From: Sinomonas sp. R1AF57 | GTDB lineage: Bacteria > Actinomycetota > Actinomycetes > Actinomycetales > Micrococcaceae | Direction: 5' to 3' | NCBI RefSeq assembly: GCF_002224485.1 | Contig: NZ_CP022463.1 | Coordinates: forward strand, 3,874,808-3,938,807 | DNA: 64,000 nt | In this document: positions 1-8,047 of the stretch, one piece after another | Layout of the letters: each line of letters opens with the position of its first letter | Numbering within the stretch: the first letter of the stretch is position 1 | The notes under the pieces: generated by a model | The model's database searches: none | Told to the model about the DNA's origin: nothing | The model's input: the letters and a program-made list of their open reading frames with translations, nothing else | Made by a program: the position numbers and the translations under genes

Positions 1-539
1 GCAGCCAGGGGCGCGGTGCCGACGTCGTAGGGGATGGCGAGGACCACGGGCTGGACGGTCTGGAGGGCGAGGTCGAACGCGCGGTGCGCGACAGCGGCCG
101 CGTTCTGCGGGGTCGCCACGAGGGTGGTGACCCCGACCGCCGCCGCCGCCATCGTCTGGTCGATGTCGAAGGGCCGGGGCCCGGTGGTCGGGGCATCCCC
201 GACCACGAGGACGAGGGGGATGCGGGCCAGGCGCGCCTCGGCCAGGGCGGTGTAGGTGTTCGTGAAGCCCGCCCCGTAGGTGGTCGTGGCGACGCCGACC
301 GTGCCGGTCGCCCGGTGCCACGCGTCCGCCATCGTGACGGTCGCGGCCTCGTGCCGGGCGGAGGTGAAGGGGAAGCCGGCGTAGGTCAGGTGGCTGATCA
401 GGTGGGCGTTGCCGTTGCCCATGAGCCCGAACAGGTGCTGGGCGCGCTCCGCGATCACGTCCGCCACGGCGGTGGAGACGGTCGGGGCGCTCCCGGCGCC
501 GGCGGATGCGGTCTGCTGGGAATCGGTGGCGGTGGTCAT
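1..539 (-). CDS. ThDP-dependent enzyme, acetolactate synthase/benzoylformate decarboxylase-like (3' truncated by window)
   Basis: Reading from ATG at 539 gives 179 codons before the window edge. This is the N-terminal pyrimidine-binding domain of a ThDP enzyme. The catalytic Glu that activates the cofactor is E64 in the context SARHEAATVTMADAW. The same domain, 30-35 % alike by eye, occurs in the full-length enzyme at 20808-22544 (TAARHEGGAATMADAY), so the window carries two paralogues. Such enzymes decarboxylate or ligate 2-oxo acids; the substrate cannot be told from this half. An MFS gene is divergent at 736. Location next to aromatic-catabolism genes favours a decarboxylase acting on an aryl 2-oxo acid over true acetolactate synthase, and no small subunit gene is visible. 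Substrate is inference. Confidence 0.8.
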   Translation of the reverse strand, partial: MTTATDSQQTASAGAGSAPTVSTAVADVIAERAQHLFGLMGNGNAHLISHLTYAGFPFTSARHEAATVTMADAWHRATGTVGVATTTYGAGFTNTYTALAEARLARIPLVLVVGDAPTTGPRPFDIDQTMAAAAVGVTTLVATPQNAAAVAHRAFDLALQTVQPVVLAIPYDVGTAPLA

Positions 540-735
540 CTGGCCCCTCCTCGATGATGTGCTGCGCATCGGTTCTCGATGACGGTAGGTGTGAAGAGCG
601 TCACTGCACAAGCGGGCACATTAGGACGGTGCACGATGTCACTTATGCACGGTGGAAGCGGCTCTTGATGTGGCAATTTGTTTGACCGACTCGGCCGCCC
701 TGCCAGATGCCGCCGCTGCGCGCTAGCCTCGTAGG
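540..735. promoter_or_regulatory. Divergent intergenic region with a TTATGCAC element
   Basis: This 196-bp gap separates the divergent ThDP enzyme and MFS genes. A TAGCCT box at 724-729 lies 6 nt before the MFS GTG. TTATGCAC (643-650) follows GTGCAC (630-635); in the direction of the ThDP gene the former reads GTGCATAA. The 7-mer TGCATAA also occurs in the intergenic regions at 4864-4870 and 23353-23359, so it may be a shared regulator half-site. No protein can be assigned to it. Confidence 0.35.
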
Positions 736-2136
736 GTGACTGAGGGGGCCCGGACTCCTCCGGCGGGCGCGGCCGCCGAGCACGCGCCCGGTGGCGCGCA
801 CCCGCCGTCGGACGGGATGCGCGTCTTCGTCGCCCTGCTCGCCAACACGATGGTCGCGAACGTCACGACAAGCTACCTCTGGTTCGCCCTCACCTTCTGG
901 GTCTACCTCGAGACGCGGTCCGTGCTGGCCACCGGGATCGTGGGCGGCGCGTACATGCTGCTGGTCGCGGTGTTCGCGATGTACTTCGGGACGATGGTCG
1001 ACCGTCACCGGAAGCACCGCGTCATGGTGCTCTCGAGCGTCGTCCCGCTCGGGGCGTTCCTCGTGGCCGCCGCGGTCTACCTGCTCCAGCCCGAGTCCGC
1101 GATCGTGGACCTCGGCGGGATGTGGTTCTGGATCTTCTCAGGCGTCATCCTGCTCGGCTCAGTCGTGGAGCAGCTGCGCAACATCGCGCTCTCGACGACG
1201 GTGACCCTCCTGGTGCCGGTGGAGCGGCATGCGAACGCCAACGGCATGGTGGGCACCGTCCAGGGGCTGGCGTTCATCACGACGAGCGTGTTCAGCGGGC
1301 TCTCGGTCGGCCTGCTGGGGATGGGGTGGACGCTGGCGATCGCCGTTGCCCTCACGCTCGTCACGCTCGTGCACCTGATGTTCGTGCGTATCCCCGAAGA
1401 GAAGCCGGCCCCGGAGGGAGGGAAGGCGCCTTCGGTGGACATCCGCGGCAGCCTCGCCGCCATCCGCGGGGTGCCCGGGCTCTTCGCCCTGATCCTGTTC
1501 ACGACCTTCAACAACCTCATCGGCGGCGTCTACATGGCGCTCATGGACCCGTACGGGCTGACGCTGTTCTCGGTGGAGCTCTGGGGCCTCGTCCTGGGCG
1601 TGACGTCCACGGGGTTCCTCATCGGGGGCGCGGCCATCGCGAAGTTCGGGCTGGGCAGGAACCCGGTGCGCACCATGCTGCTCATGGTCGTCGCCATGGG
1701 CCTCCTCGGCGCTCTCTTCACCATCCGCGAGTGGTGGTGGGTCTACGCGCTCGGCATCTTCGCCTACATGATGCTCATCCCCGCCGTCGAGGCCTCCGAG
1801 CAGACTGTGATCCAGCGGGTCGTCCCGTACCGGCGGCAGGGCCGGGTCTTCGGATTCGCCTCCGCGTTCGAGGCCGCGGCAGCGCCGATCACCTCGTTTC
1901 TCATCGCGCCCGTCGCCCAGTTCTGGATCATCCCGTACATGGCATCCGACGGCGGCCGGCAGGCGTGGGGGTGGCTGCTCGGCGAGGGTCAGGCCAGGGG
2001 GATCGCCCTCGTCTTCCTGGCCAGCGGGCTCCTGCTCACGGCGCTCGCGGTGATGGCCTTCGGCACCCGCTCCTACCGGCTCATCTCGCGCGAGTACCAG
2101 CGGCCGCCGACGCCCGCGCCCGAGCCGGGACCCTGA
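736..2136 (+). CDS. MFS transporter, macrolide-efflux (MefA/DHA3-like) type
   Basis: The 466-residue protein has about 12 hydrophobic segments. The first loop carries the MFS signature region after TM2 (GTMVDRHRKHRVMVLSS, near residues 83-99). The overall pattern, with a short N-terminal tail and an E/P-rich C-terminal tail, fits the MFS_3/MefA-like drug exporters rather than the organic-anion importers elsewhere in this window. The GTG start at 736 is chosen because a TAGCCT box ends 6 nt before it and no Shine-Dalgarno is seen, suggesting a leaderless message. It stands alone, divergent from the ThDP gene and convergent with the next MFS. Substrate unknown. Confidence 0.8.
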   Translation: MTEGARTPPAGAAAEHAPGGAHPPSDGMRVFVALLANTMVANVTTSYLWFALTFWVYLETRSVLATGIVGGAYMLLVAVFAMYFGTMVDRHRKHRVMVLSSVVPLGAFLVAAAVYLLQPESAIVDLGGMWFWIFSGVILLGSVVEQLRNIALSTTVTLLVPVERHANANGMVGTVQGLAFITTSVFSGLSVGLLGMGWTLAIAVALTLVTLVHLMFVRIPEEKPAPEGGKAPSVDIRGSLAAIRGVPGLFALILFTTFNNLIGGVYMALMDPYGLTLFSVELWGLVLGVTSTGFLIGGAAIAKFGLGRNPVRTMLLMVVAMGLLGALFTIREWWWVYALGIFAYMMLIPAVEASEQTVIQRVVPYRRQGRVFGFASAFEAAAAPITSFLIAPVAQFWIIPYMASDGGRQAWGWLLGEGQARGIALVFLASGLLLTALAVMAFGTRSYRLISREYQRPPTPAPEPGP

Positions 2137-2154
2137 GCGCCGCTGCCGCTGGAA

Positions 2155-2207
2155 GCCCCCGTTCCGGACGTCTCCTGCATGAGCCGCGCGGCGTCCGGAA
2201 CGGGGGC
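2155..2207. terminator. Bidirectional hairpin terminator
   Basis: Perfect 16-bp arms (GCCCCCGTTCCGGACG at 2155-2170 and its complement at 2192-2207) enclose a 21-nt loop between two convergent MFS genes. There is no U-run, as is usual in high-GC actinobacteria. Confidence 0.7.
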
Positions 2208-2233
2208 ACATTCCTATGCGGGTCCAGCCGGGC

Positions 2234-3751
2234 CTACCCGCTGAACGCGAACCGCTCCTGGAGCCGCGTGCCCGTCCGGTCGGGGTTGAGCAGGAGGACA
2301 CTGAGCGCCCCCACGAGGACGAGGTACACCCCGATGGCCCAGAAGGAGGTGTCCATGCCCGCCCCCAGCCGGGCGATCATCTCCGCCGACTCCTTGACGC
2401 CCTTCGGTGCCGGGACGTAGCCGGCCGCATCCATGAGGCCGCCCACCATCGCCGGGGCCACTACGCCGCCGAGCGAGGCGAGGCCGGTGAGGGTGGCCAT
2501 GACCGCGGCCCGCTGCTTGGAGCTGACGCAGAAGGCCACGGCGGTCGGGGCGAGCGGGTAGATCATCGCGAGGCCCGCGCCGACGGTCACGACGGCGATG
2601 GCGGCCGCCCCCTGCAGGCCCGGGAGGAGCAGGAAGCACACGCCGGAGACCAGGAGCGTCCCGCCGAACAGTGCCCCGAGCGCCCAGCGGACCGTGACCC
2701 CGCGGCGCATGAGGAACCGCGAGGCGTACCCGAGCGCCAGGAGCGCGAGCGCGCCCACGATCCACGGCAGGGTCGAGAGCGCCCCGATTGCCTCGGGGGA
2801 GACCGCCACGATCGAGGAGAGGTACTTCGGCGACCACGTCGTGAGGAAGCCCTGCGCCCAGAAGCAGCCCGCACCGGCGAGGACCGCGACCGCGAACATC
2901 CGCGTGCCCAGGATCCGTCGGATCGGCACGATTCCGAGCGCGTCCGCCCGGTCCGCGATGCTCCCCGACGTGCCACGCGGGGATCCCGCCGCGGTAGCGG
3001 TCCCGCCCCCCGCCCCGCCAGCCCGCGTCTCCGGCGAGGAGGCGGACGACGGCACGTCCCCGCCGTCGTGCGCGGACAGGCCCGGGTGCGCGGCGGCGGT
3101 GCCGCGGCGCCGGGCCGTGTGGCTGAACGGCCCGTCCCGGCCCACGAGCAGCCAGGCCAGGGACCAGACCAGTCCGAGGACTCCGAGGAAGCCGAACGCC
3201 CAGCGCCATCCGAGCTCGGGGTGCGCGATGATCCAGGCGAGCACGGGGGCGGCGATGATGGGCCCGAGCGTCGAGCCGGCGGCGACGAGGCTGCTGGGCA
3301 GGCCCCGCTCGGCCGGCGCGAACCAGCCGTGCACGTGCTGGAGCGTGATGGGGGTGGCCGGGCCCTCGGCTGCGCCGAGCATGATGCGGGTGACGAGCAG
3401 GACCGCGGCCCCGCCGCCGGCCAGCATCGGGAACTGGATGACGGCCCACGCTACGCCCATGCTGAGCAGGAGCCACTTCGTCGGGACCCGGGCTGCGACG
3501 AACCCGACCACGACGGCCGAGATTGCGAAGAGGAAGAAGAACGAGCTGCCGATCATCCCGAACTCGCCGGCGGTGAGGCCGAGCTCGCGGATCGCCGGGT
3601 CGGCCACGAGGCCAAGGACGGCCTTGTCCGCGAAGTTGATGATCTGGAACACCACGAGCAGGCCCGTCACCAGCCACGCGCGCCGGTTCATACGGCCGTT
3701 CGCGATCGCCCCGCGCAGGGTGTGGTCGGCGACCTGCTGCGGGGCGCTCAC
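2234..3751 (-). CDS. MFS transporter, anion:cation symporter (ACS)-like
   Basis: The 505-residue protein has two six-helix halves. TM1 contains FADKAVLGL, the same motif found in the paralogue at 14256-15653 (WADKAVLGL), and both resemble organic-anion/hexuronate-type ACS importers. The GTG start at 3751 overlaps the stop of the upstream metallo-hydrolase by 4 bp (GTGA), implying translational coupling and a shared job, probably importing the compound the hydrolase acts on. The middle cytoplasmic loop is unusually long and low-complexity (about residues 215-270). Its DNA at 3042-3073 contains a palindrome of the family otherwise found mostly between genes. Function as importer is inference from family and context. 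Confidence 0.85.
   Translation of the reverse strand: MSAPQQVADHTLRGAIANGRMNRRAWLVTGLLVVFQIINFADKAVLGLVADPAIRELGLTAGEFGMIGSSFFFLFAISAVVVGFVAARVPTKWLLLSMGVAWAVIQFPMLAGGGAAVLLVTRIMLGAAEGPATPITLQHVHGWFAPAERGLPSSLVAAGSTLGPIIAAPVLAWIIAHPELGWRWAFGFLGVLGLVWSLAWLLVGRDGPFSHTARRRGTAAAHPGLSAHDGGDVPSSASSPETRAGGAGGGTATAAGSPRGTSGSIADRADALGIVPIRRILGTRMFAVAVLAGAGCFWAQGFLTTWSPKYLSSIVAVSPEAIGALSTLPWIVGALALLALGYASRFLMRRGVTVRWALGALFGGTLLVSGVCFLLLPGLQGAAAIAVVTVGAGLAMIYPLAPTAVAFCVSSKQRAAVMATLTGLASLGGVVAPAMVGGLMDAAGYVPAPKGVKESAEMIARLGAGMDTSFWAIGVYLVLVGALSVLLLNPDRTGTRLQERFAFSG
3042..3073. repeat. Intragenic copy of the GCGCACGACGGCGGG palindrome family
   Basis: GCGGACGACGGC (3042-3053) pairs with GCCGTCGTGCGC (3062-3073), 11 of 12 matching. 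The arms are the same as in the copies at 26079, 27676, 31088 and 32648. It lies inside the MFS gene, in the region coding for the central cytoplasmic loop, where an in-frame insertion would be tolerated. Confidence 0.55.
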
Positions 3752-4767
3752 GCGTTGCTCCCGGCGAGCTCGTGGCGGACGACGCCGGCCGCCTCGCCTT
3801 GGGTGCCGACGCGGAAGACGTCGTTGTCCTCGGCAATCCGGACCGGCCCCGCAAAGTCGGCGCGGGCGCCGGCCAGGATGGCCGCGAGGTCCGCCGCGCC
3901 GGGCGTGTTCGGGACGATGTGGTGCAGGACGAGCTCGCCCACTCCCGCGCCGGCGGCCACCTTGCCGACGTCGCTGTAGGGGGTGTGGGACTCGCGCAGG
4001 TGCACCTCGATGCCTGCGCGGGCAGGGCCGTCGGGGAAGGTCGCGAGGATGGAGTCCAGGTCGATGACTTCGTGCAGGAGGAGGTCGGCGCCCCGTGCGA
4101 GGCGCACGAGGTTCGGCGACGGCGCGGTGTCGCCGGAGACCACGACCGAGCCGTAGCGCGAGTCGACGCGGAAGGCGAAGGCCGGGTAGCAGAGCCGGTG
4201 GTCCACGAGGGCCGCGGTGATGCTCACCAGCTCGTCGCGGTACACCTCGAACGGCTCCGTCTCGGGATGCCGCGTGGCCTCGTCGGCGCCGGCACCGCCC
4301 GGCACGGCGATGTCCTCGGCGAGGATCCACGCGCGCGGGTCGCCCCGGCGCTCGTCCTCGCGCCGCACGGCGACGTCGGAGGCGAACACGGTGCCCAGGA
4401 GCGCCTCGACGATCTCGGTGGTCGCTGAGGTGGTGCGCCCTTCGGTCCCGACGGAGGCCGGGCCGGGGCCGAGGACCCGCACCGGGCGGGAGAACGACTC
4501 GCCCGGCACCTCCCAGCCCGTCACGAGGTAGGCGCCGAGGTCGTACAGGTGGTCCGAATGGTGGTGGGTCAGGAGGACGGCGCGGAGGGCGGCCCAGGAC
4601 GAGTGGGAGCGGTAGTTGCGGATGCTGCCCATCCCGGCGTCGATGACGTAGGTGGCGCCGTCGACGGTGACGGCGGTGGAGGTTCCGGCGCGGCTGGAGG
4701 AGACGATGGGGCCGCCGCCGGTGCCGAGGGCGTGGACGGTCATGCCGGGGGTGGGGGGAGAGGTCAT
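3748..4767 (-). CDS. Metallo-beta-lactamase-fold hydrolase (copy 1)
   Basis: The 339-residue protein carries the zinc motif HxHxDH at H68-H70-D72-H73 (THHHSDH). Further metal-ligand candidates lie in VVSGDT and LVLHHIVP, the arrangement of RNase Z/arylsulfatase-like MBL enzymes. Start ATG 4767 is preceded by GAAAGG at good spacing; the ORF extends upstream but without a ribosome site. It is coupled by 4 bp to the MFS gene downstream. A paralogue is at 9484-10419 (shared AFRxDxRYGSVVxSGDT region). Hydrolysis of an ester or lactone-like aromatic intermediate is possible, but the reaction is unknown. No signal peptide, so it is cytoplasmic. Confidence 0.85.
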   Translation of the reverse strand: MTSPPTPGMTVHALGTGGGPIVSSSRAGTSTAVTVDGATYVIDAGMGSIRNYRSHSSWAALRAVLLTHHHSDHLYDLGAYLVTGWEVPGESFSRPVRVLGPGPASVGTEGRTTSATTEIVEALLGTVFASDVAVRREDERRGDPRAWILAEDIAVPGGAGADEATRHPETEPFEVYRDELVSITAALVDHRLCYPAFAFRVDSRYGSVVVSGDTAPSPNLVRLARGADLLLHEVIDLDSILATFPDGPARAGIEVHLRESHTPYSDVGKVAAGAGVGELVLHHIVPNTPGAADLAAILAGARADFAGPVRIAEDNDVFRVGTQGEAAGVVRHELAGSNA

Positions 4768-4925
4768 GGCGTGGCCTTTCTTCGGGTCTGGGGGTGTGAG
4801 CAGTCCGCTGGCCAGCGTGTGACGAACACCATATACAGCATTTTTGGCGATCGCAATGGGTATTGCATAAGCGTGCGGGGGCGTGCCATGCTGGCCGGAC
4901 CTTCCACCGACGAAAGGAACAGGCA
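4768..4925. promoter_or_regulatory. Divergent promoter region of MBL/MFS and cupin/hydrolase operons
   Basis: This 158-bp gap is AT-richer than its surroundings around 4830-4872. It contains TGCATAA at 4864-4870, the 7-mer also present at 643-650 (complement) and 23353-23359. GAAAGG precedes the MBL start and GAAAGGAACAGGC precedes the cupin start. Confidence 0.4.
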
Positions 4926-5408
4926 ATGGAGCCGACGAGCCAGGAGATCATCCTCGGAGACCTTCCCAAGGGCATCACGCTCGCGAGCGAGGCCATGGGC
5001 AACAAGACGTGGAACGTCCTCGGGCACACGTACCTGGCCAAGGTCGAGTCCGCCACCAGCTTCGCCTGGCTGTCCCTCGACCCCACCGGGACCGGCGTTC
5101 CGCCGCACGTGCACCCGACCCAGGACGAGCACATCTACGTCCTCGAGGGGACGTACACGCTGTACCTCGACGGGGAGTGGACCACGGCAGGGCCCGGCGA
5201 CACGGTCCGCATGCCCAAGGGCCTCCCGCACGCCTACTACAACAAGGGCGAGACCCCCGGGAAGTCGCTCTTCTGGGTCAGCCCGGCCGGCCAGCTCAGC
5301 AGGCTCTTCGACGAGCTGCACAACCTCGACGACCCCCAGGAGGTCGTGCGCCTCTCGGCCCTGCGCGACGTGGACTTCCTCCCGCCGGGCTCCGTCCCGG
5401 GCGCCTGA
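4926..5408 (+). CDS. Single-domain cupin protein
   Basis: The 160-residue protein shows both cupin motifs intact. Motif 1 is H61-V-H63-x4-E68-x6-G75. Motif 2 is G91-x5-P97-x-G99-x2-H102-x3-N106. The four ligands H61, H63, E68 and H102 would bind one divalent metal. Many such small cupins act on phenolic or quinone intermediates or simply bind ligands; no specific reaction can be assigned. ATG 4926 follows GAAAGGAAC at good spacing. The alpha/beta hydrolase starts 14 bp after the stop, so the two are probably one operon, divergent from the MBL hydrolase. Confidence 0.8.
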   Translation: MEPTSQEIILGDLPKGITLASEAMGNKTWNVLGHTYLAKVESATSFAWLSLDPTGTGVPPHVHPTQDEHIYVLEGTYTLYLDGEWTTAGPGDTVRMPKGLPHAYYNKGETPGKSLFWVSPAGQLSRLFDELHNLDDPQEVVRLSALRDVDFLPPGSVPGA

Positions 5409-5422
5409 GGCGGGGCAGCCGC

Positions 5423-6157
5423 GTGAACCGGCCCGACGGCGTCGTGCGCTACGGCGCCCACCCCGACCAGCGCGTCGAGCTCTACGACCCTGCCGAGGGC
5501 AGCCAGCCCCGCGGGGTGGCGCTCCTGGTCCACGGCGGCTACTGGCGCGAGCGCTTTACGCTCGGGCTCATGCGGGGGCTCGCCGCGGATCTCGTGGCGC
5601 GCGGGTGGGCGGTGGCGAACGTGGAGTACCGGCGCGGCGCCTCGGGCCCATGGCCCGCGCCGGACGACGACGTCCGGGCCGCCGCCGTCGCAGTCGCCGC
5701 GAGCGCGTGGCGCTGGAACTGGGGCGGCCCGCTGGTCGGAATCGGGCACTCCGTGGGCGGCCAGCTCGTGCTGCTCGCCTCGGGGGAGCTCGACAGTGCG
5801 GTCGCCCTTGCACCGGTGACCGACGCTGGGCGGGTGTGGGCCGAGGGCCTGGGCGACGGCGCGGCCGCCGAGTTCTTCGGAGCGGGACCGGCGGAGCTCC
5901 CGGGCGTGTACGCAGAGGCCTCGCCGATCCGCCGGCTGCCCCCGGGATGCCCCGTCCTCGCCGTGCACGGCGACGCCGACGACCGCGTGCCGCTCGCGCA
6001 CTCCGTCGACTATGTGCGCGCGGCCTCGGGCGCGGGCGGAAGCCCCGTCGGCCTGCTCGAGGTGCCGGGCCTGACCCATCTGGGTGCCATCGACCCCGCG
6101 GCGTCCCACTGGGAGGCGGTGGTCGGCTGGATGGCGGGGGCCGCCGTCGTGCGCTGA
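5423..6157 (+). CDS. Alpha/beta hydrolase, kynurenine-formamidase-like (HGGYW)
   Basis: The 244-residue protein has an oxyanion-hole motif HGGYW at 37-41, nucleophile S110 in GHSVGG, an Asp in HGDADDRVP and a His in LTHLG. This is a complete catalytic triad. HGGYW is typical of arylformamidases and related esterases. GTG 5423 is chosen because GAGG lies about 12 nt upstream and the homologous region begins soon after; weak support. It is co-transcribed with the cupin. A role in cleaving an amide or ester in the island's pathway is inference. Confidence 0.75.
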   Translation: MNRPDGVVRYGAHPDQRVELYDPAEGSQPRGVALLVHGGYWRERFTLGLMRGLAADLVARGWAVANVEYRRGASGPWPAPDDDVRAAAVAVAASAWRWNWGGPLVGIGHSVGGQLVLLASGELDSAVALAPVTDAGRVWAEGLGDGAAAEFFGAGPAELPGVYAEASPIRRLPPGCPVLAVHGDADDRVPLAHSVDYVRAASGAGGSPVGLLEVPGLTHLGAIDPAASHWEAVVGWMAGAAVVR

Positions 6158-6167
6158 GCGCCGGGGA

Positions 6168-6989
6168 TCAGGCGGCCTCGAGGGCCCGCCGGGCGTGCCG
6201 TCCCGCGGGGCCGGCCAGCTGCGCGTGCAGGCGCAGGAACGCCGCCTTCGCTCGGGGCGCCTTCCAGCCCTCGGGCAGGTACTCGAGCGGGATGTTCGGA
6301 TCGCGGTAGGGGAACCGGCGCCAGCGCGTGAGCATGGGCACGTAGGCGGCGAACGCGGCCAGATCGGCCTCCGGGCCGTCCGGCGAGGGGGCCTCGAGGT
6401 GCTCGTAGTCGCCGATGAACGCGGCATACTGCTCGTCCAGGGCGCCCAGGTCCCACCACTGCCCGACCTTCGCCCGGATGTCCGCGCCCGTGAGGTACTC
6501 CCCGGCGAAGCACTCGGTGTAGCCGTCGAGGCCCCGCGCCGCGAGGCGCTCCCTTGCCTGGTCGAGGACGGTCCGCGGCGCTATCGCGACCCCGGCGGCA
6601 ACGAACCCGAAGCCCAGGCTCGCGAGCTCGCTGCGCAGCTCGTAGCGGCGGTTGCGCTCCGCCTCCGGCACGGAGAAGACGATGAGGGACCACGGGTCCC
6701 CCGGGACGGAGCGCATGGGAGCGAAGATGCGCTCGTCGTCGGCGCGGAACAGGTCCAGGACGTCGGGGGAGAGGGCGTAGAGGCTCGTGCCACCGGCGCG
6801 GCGCTGGTCCAGGACCCCCTTGCCCTTCAGGCGGGAGACTGTGGCGCGCGCCGCCTGCCCGTCCACGCCCACCCCGTCGAGCAGCCGCACGAGCCCGGCC
6901 ACGGGCAGTTCGCCGGTGCGCGGGTCAGCGTAGAGGCCGTAGAGGGTGACCACGAGCTCCTGGACGAGCGGGGTCGGGCGCGGCGGCAT
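6168..6989 (-). CDS. PaaX-family transcriptional repressor
   Basis: The 273-residue protein matches PaaX along its length. It has an N-terminal winged helix (about 1-75, with ARATVSRLKGKGVL as recognition region), a central domain starting PWSLIVFSVPE, and the C-terminal domain ending in WRRFPYRDPNIPLEYLPEGW. PaaX proteins repress aromatic-acid catabolism and are released by aryl-CoA thioesters in E. coli and others. Phenylacetate genes are absent here, so it more likely controls the neighbouring cupin/hydrolase or SDR genes. It is convergent with the hydrolase (10-bp gap). Confidence 0.85.
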   Translation of the reverse strand: MPPRPTPLVQELVVTLYGLYADPRTGELPVAGLVRLLDGVGVDGQAARATVSRLKGKGVLDQRRAGGTSLYALSPDVLDLFRADDERIFAPMRSVPGDPWSLIVFSVPEAERNRRYELRSELASLGFGFVAAGVAIAPRTVLDQARERLAARGLDGYTECFAGEYLTGADIRAKVGQWWDLGALDEQYAAFIGDYEHLEAPSPDGPEADLAAFAAYVPMLTRWRRFPYRDPNIPLEYLPEGWKAPRAKAAFLRLHAQLAGPAGRHARRALEAA

Positions 6990-7060
6990 CTTCTTCCTCA
7001 GGACGGCGGCGGGGTCCCTGCCATCCTAGGTCCGGCCGCGGCGCCCGGCGCGCCGGCCGC

Positions 7061-7858
7061 TCAGGCGGGCTGCGCCGCGGCCTCGGTGAAGCGGTGGGCG
7101 CCGAGGCCGCCGTCCACCCGGACGTCGCTGCCGTTGACCCACCGGGCGGCGTCGGAGGCGAGGAAGACGACCACGTCGGCCACCGCCTCGGGCGTGGCGG
7201 CGCCGCCGGTCAGGCTGATGGCACCCTCGACCTTGTCCGTGCCGTGGTCGCGCTTGAAGTCGTCCAGGATCGGAGTGCTGACCGGGCCGGGGCTCACGGA
7301 GTTCACGCGGACGCGCCCGAGGGACGCCGCCGCCTGGGCCTGGGCGAGGACCCGCACGCACTCCTTCGAGAAGCGGTACGAGTTGCCGGTGACCTCGGCG
7401 TCGTCCTCGACAGAGGCGAGGGCCTCGGCGTCGTCCGCGTGGGAGAGGAATGCGCGGAGCTGCGGGACGCGGGCGGCCCAGCCGTCCGCGACGTTCGAGG
7501 CGAGGTGCACCACGGACCCGCCCTCCGCGATGGAGGGCAGCAGGGCGTCGGTGAGGGCGCGCAGGCCGAGCACGTTCACGCCTAGCACGGTCCGCCACGG
7601 CGCGGTGCCCGGCACGCCGGCGATGTTGGCGAGGTGATCGATCCTCGGGGCCAGGGCGCGGACCTCCTCTGCCGCCGCGGCGGCTCCCGCCGAGGTCGAG
7701 AGGTCTGCGCGCACGAAGTCGCGGGCGCCGTCGGGAACGTTGCGGTCCACCCCGATCACCCGCGCCCCGAGACGGGCGAAGGCTGCTGCGGTCGCGGCCC
7801 CGATGCCCGAGGCGGCTCCGGTGACGACGACGGTGCGGCCGGCGAGGTTCGGCTCCAT
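7061..7858 (-). CDS. Short-chain dehydrogenase, coniferyl-alcohol dehydrogenase-like
   Basis: The 265-residue classical SDR has the nucleotide motif TGAASGIG at 13-20, N95 (GVNV), S121, Y161 and K165 (YRFSK), so the catalytic set is complete. The segment around ASNVADGW is reminiscent of coniferyl-alcohol dehydrogenases and 3-alpha-hydroxysteroid dehydrogenases. Start 7858 has an ideal AGGAGG just upstream. It is divergent from the aldehyde dehydrogenase, which suggests successive oxidation of an aryl alcohol to aldehyde to acid. The substrate is inferred from context only. Confidence 0.8.
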   Translation of the reverse strand: MEPNLAGRTVVVTGAASGIGAATAAAFARLGARVIGVDRNVPDGARDFVRADLSTSAGAAAAAEEVRALAPRIDHLANIAGVPGTAPWRTVLGVNVLGLRALTDALLPSIAEGGSVVHLASNVADGWAARVPQLRAFLSHADDAEALASVEDDAEVTGNSYRFSKECVRVLAQAQAAASLGRVRVNSVSPGPVSTPILDDFKRDHGTDKVEGAISLTGGAATPEAVADVVVFLASDAARWVNGSDVRVDGGLGAHRFTEAAAQPA

Positions 7859-7872
7859 GGGTCCTCCTGCTG

Positions 7873-7903
7873 AAGAGTGGCTGATGTCTCTCCCACCACT
7901 CTT
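7873..7903. promoter_or_regulatory. Inverted repeat upstream of the SDR gene
   Basis: AAGAGTGG (7873-7880) and CCACTCTT (7896-7903) are perfect 8-bp arms 15 nt apart, starting 15 nt upstream of the SDR start codon. Its position fits an operator or leader hairpin. Confidence 0.4.
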
Positions 7904-7931
7904 GGGTCCCGCGATGTGACGGGCAACGCGC

Positions 7932-7950
7932 CCTTTCCACTGGATGGAGA
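7932..7950 (+). promoter_or_regulatory. Candidate IclR-type operator, copy 1
   Basis: CCTTTCCACTGGATGGAGA at 7932-7950 matches, with one indel and few substitutions, the complement of 11900-11920 in front of the P450 operon. Within it TTTCCA-N5-TGGAGA is an inverted repeat. It lies 98 nt before the aldehyde dehydrogenase ATG; the other copy lies 95 nt before the reductase ATG. The IclR gene at 11090 is the obvious candidate binder (inference). Confidence 0.55.
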
Positions 7951-8047
7951 GACTGCGTTGTCCGTCCCCGGCGTGCCGGGCCACGCTGGGAACCAGATCC
8001 GAGACCCGGCGCCCCACCGGCGCCCGGCCCGCCGAAAGGGACATCGC

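Noticed and set aside
2216-3979. 587-codon open frame on the plus strand
   Set aside because: Antisense to the MFS and MBL genes. Its product is Arg/Gly/Asp-rich without domains, a high-GC artefact.
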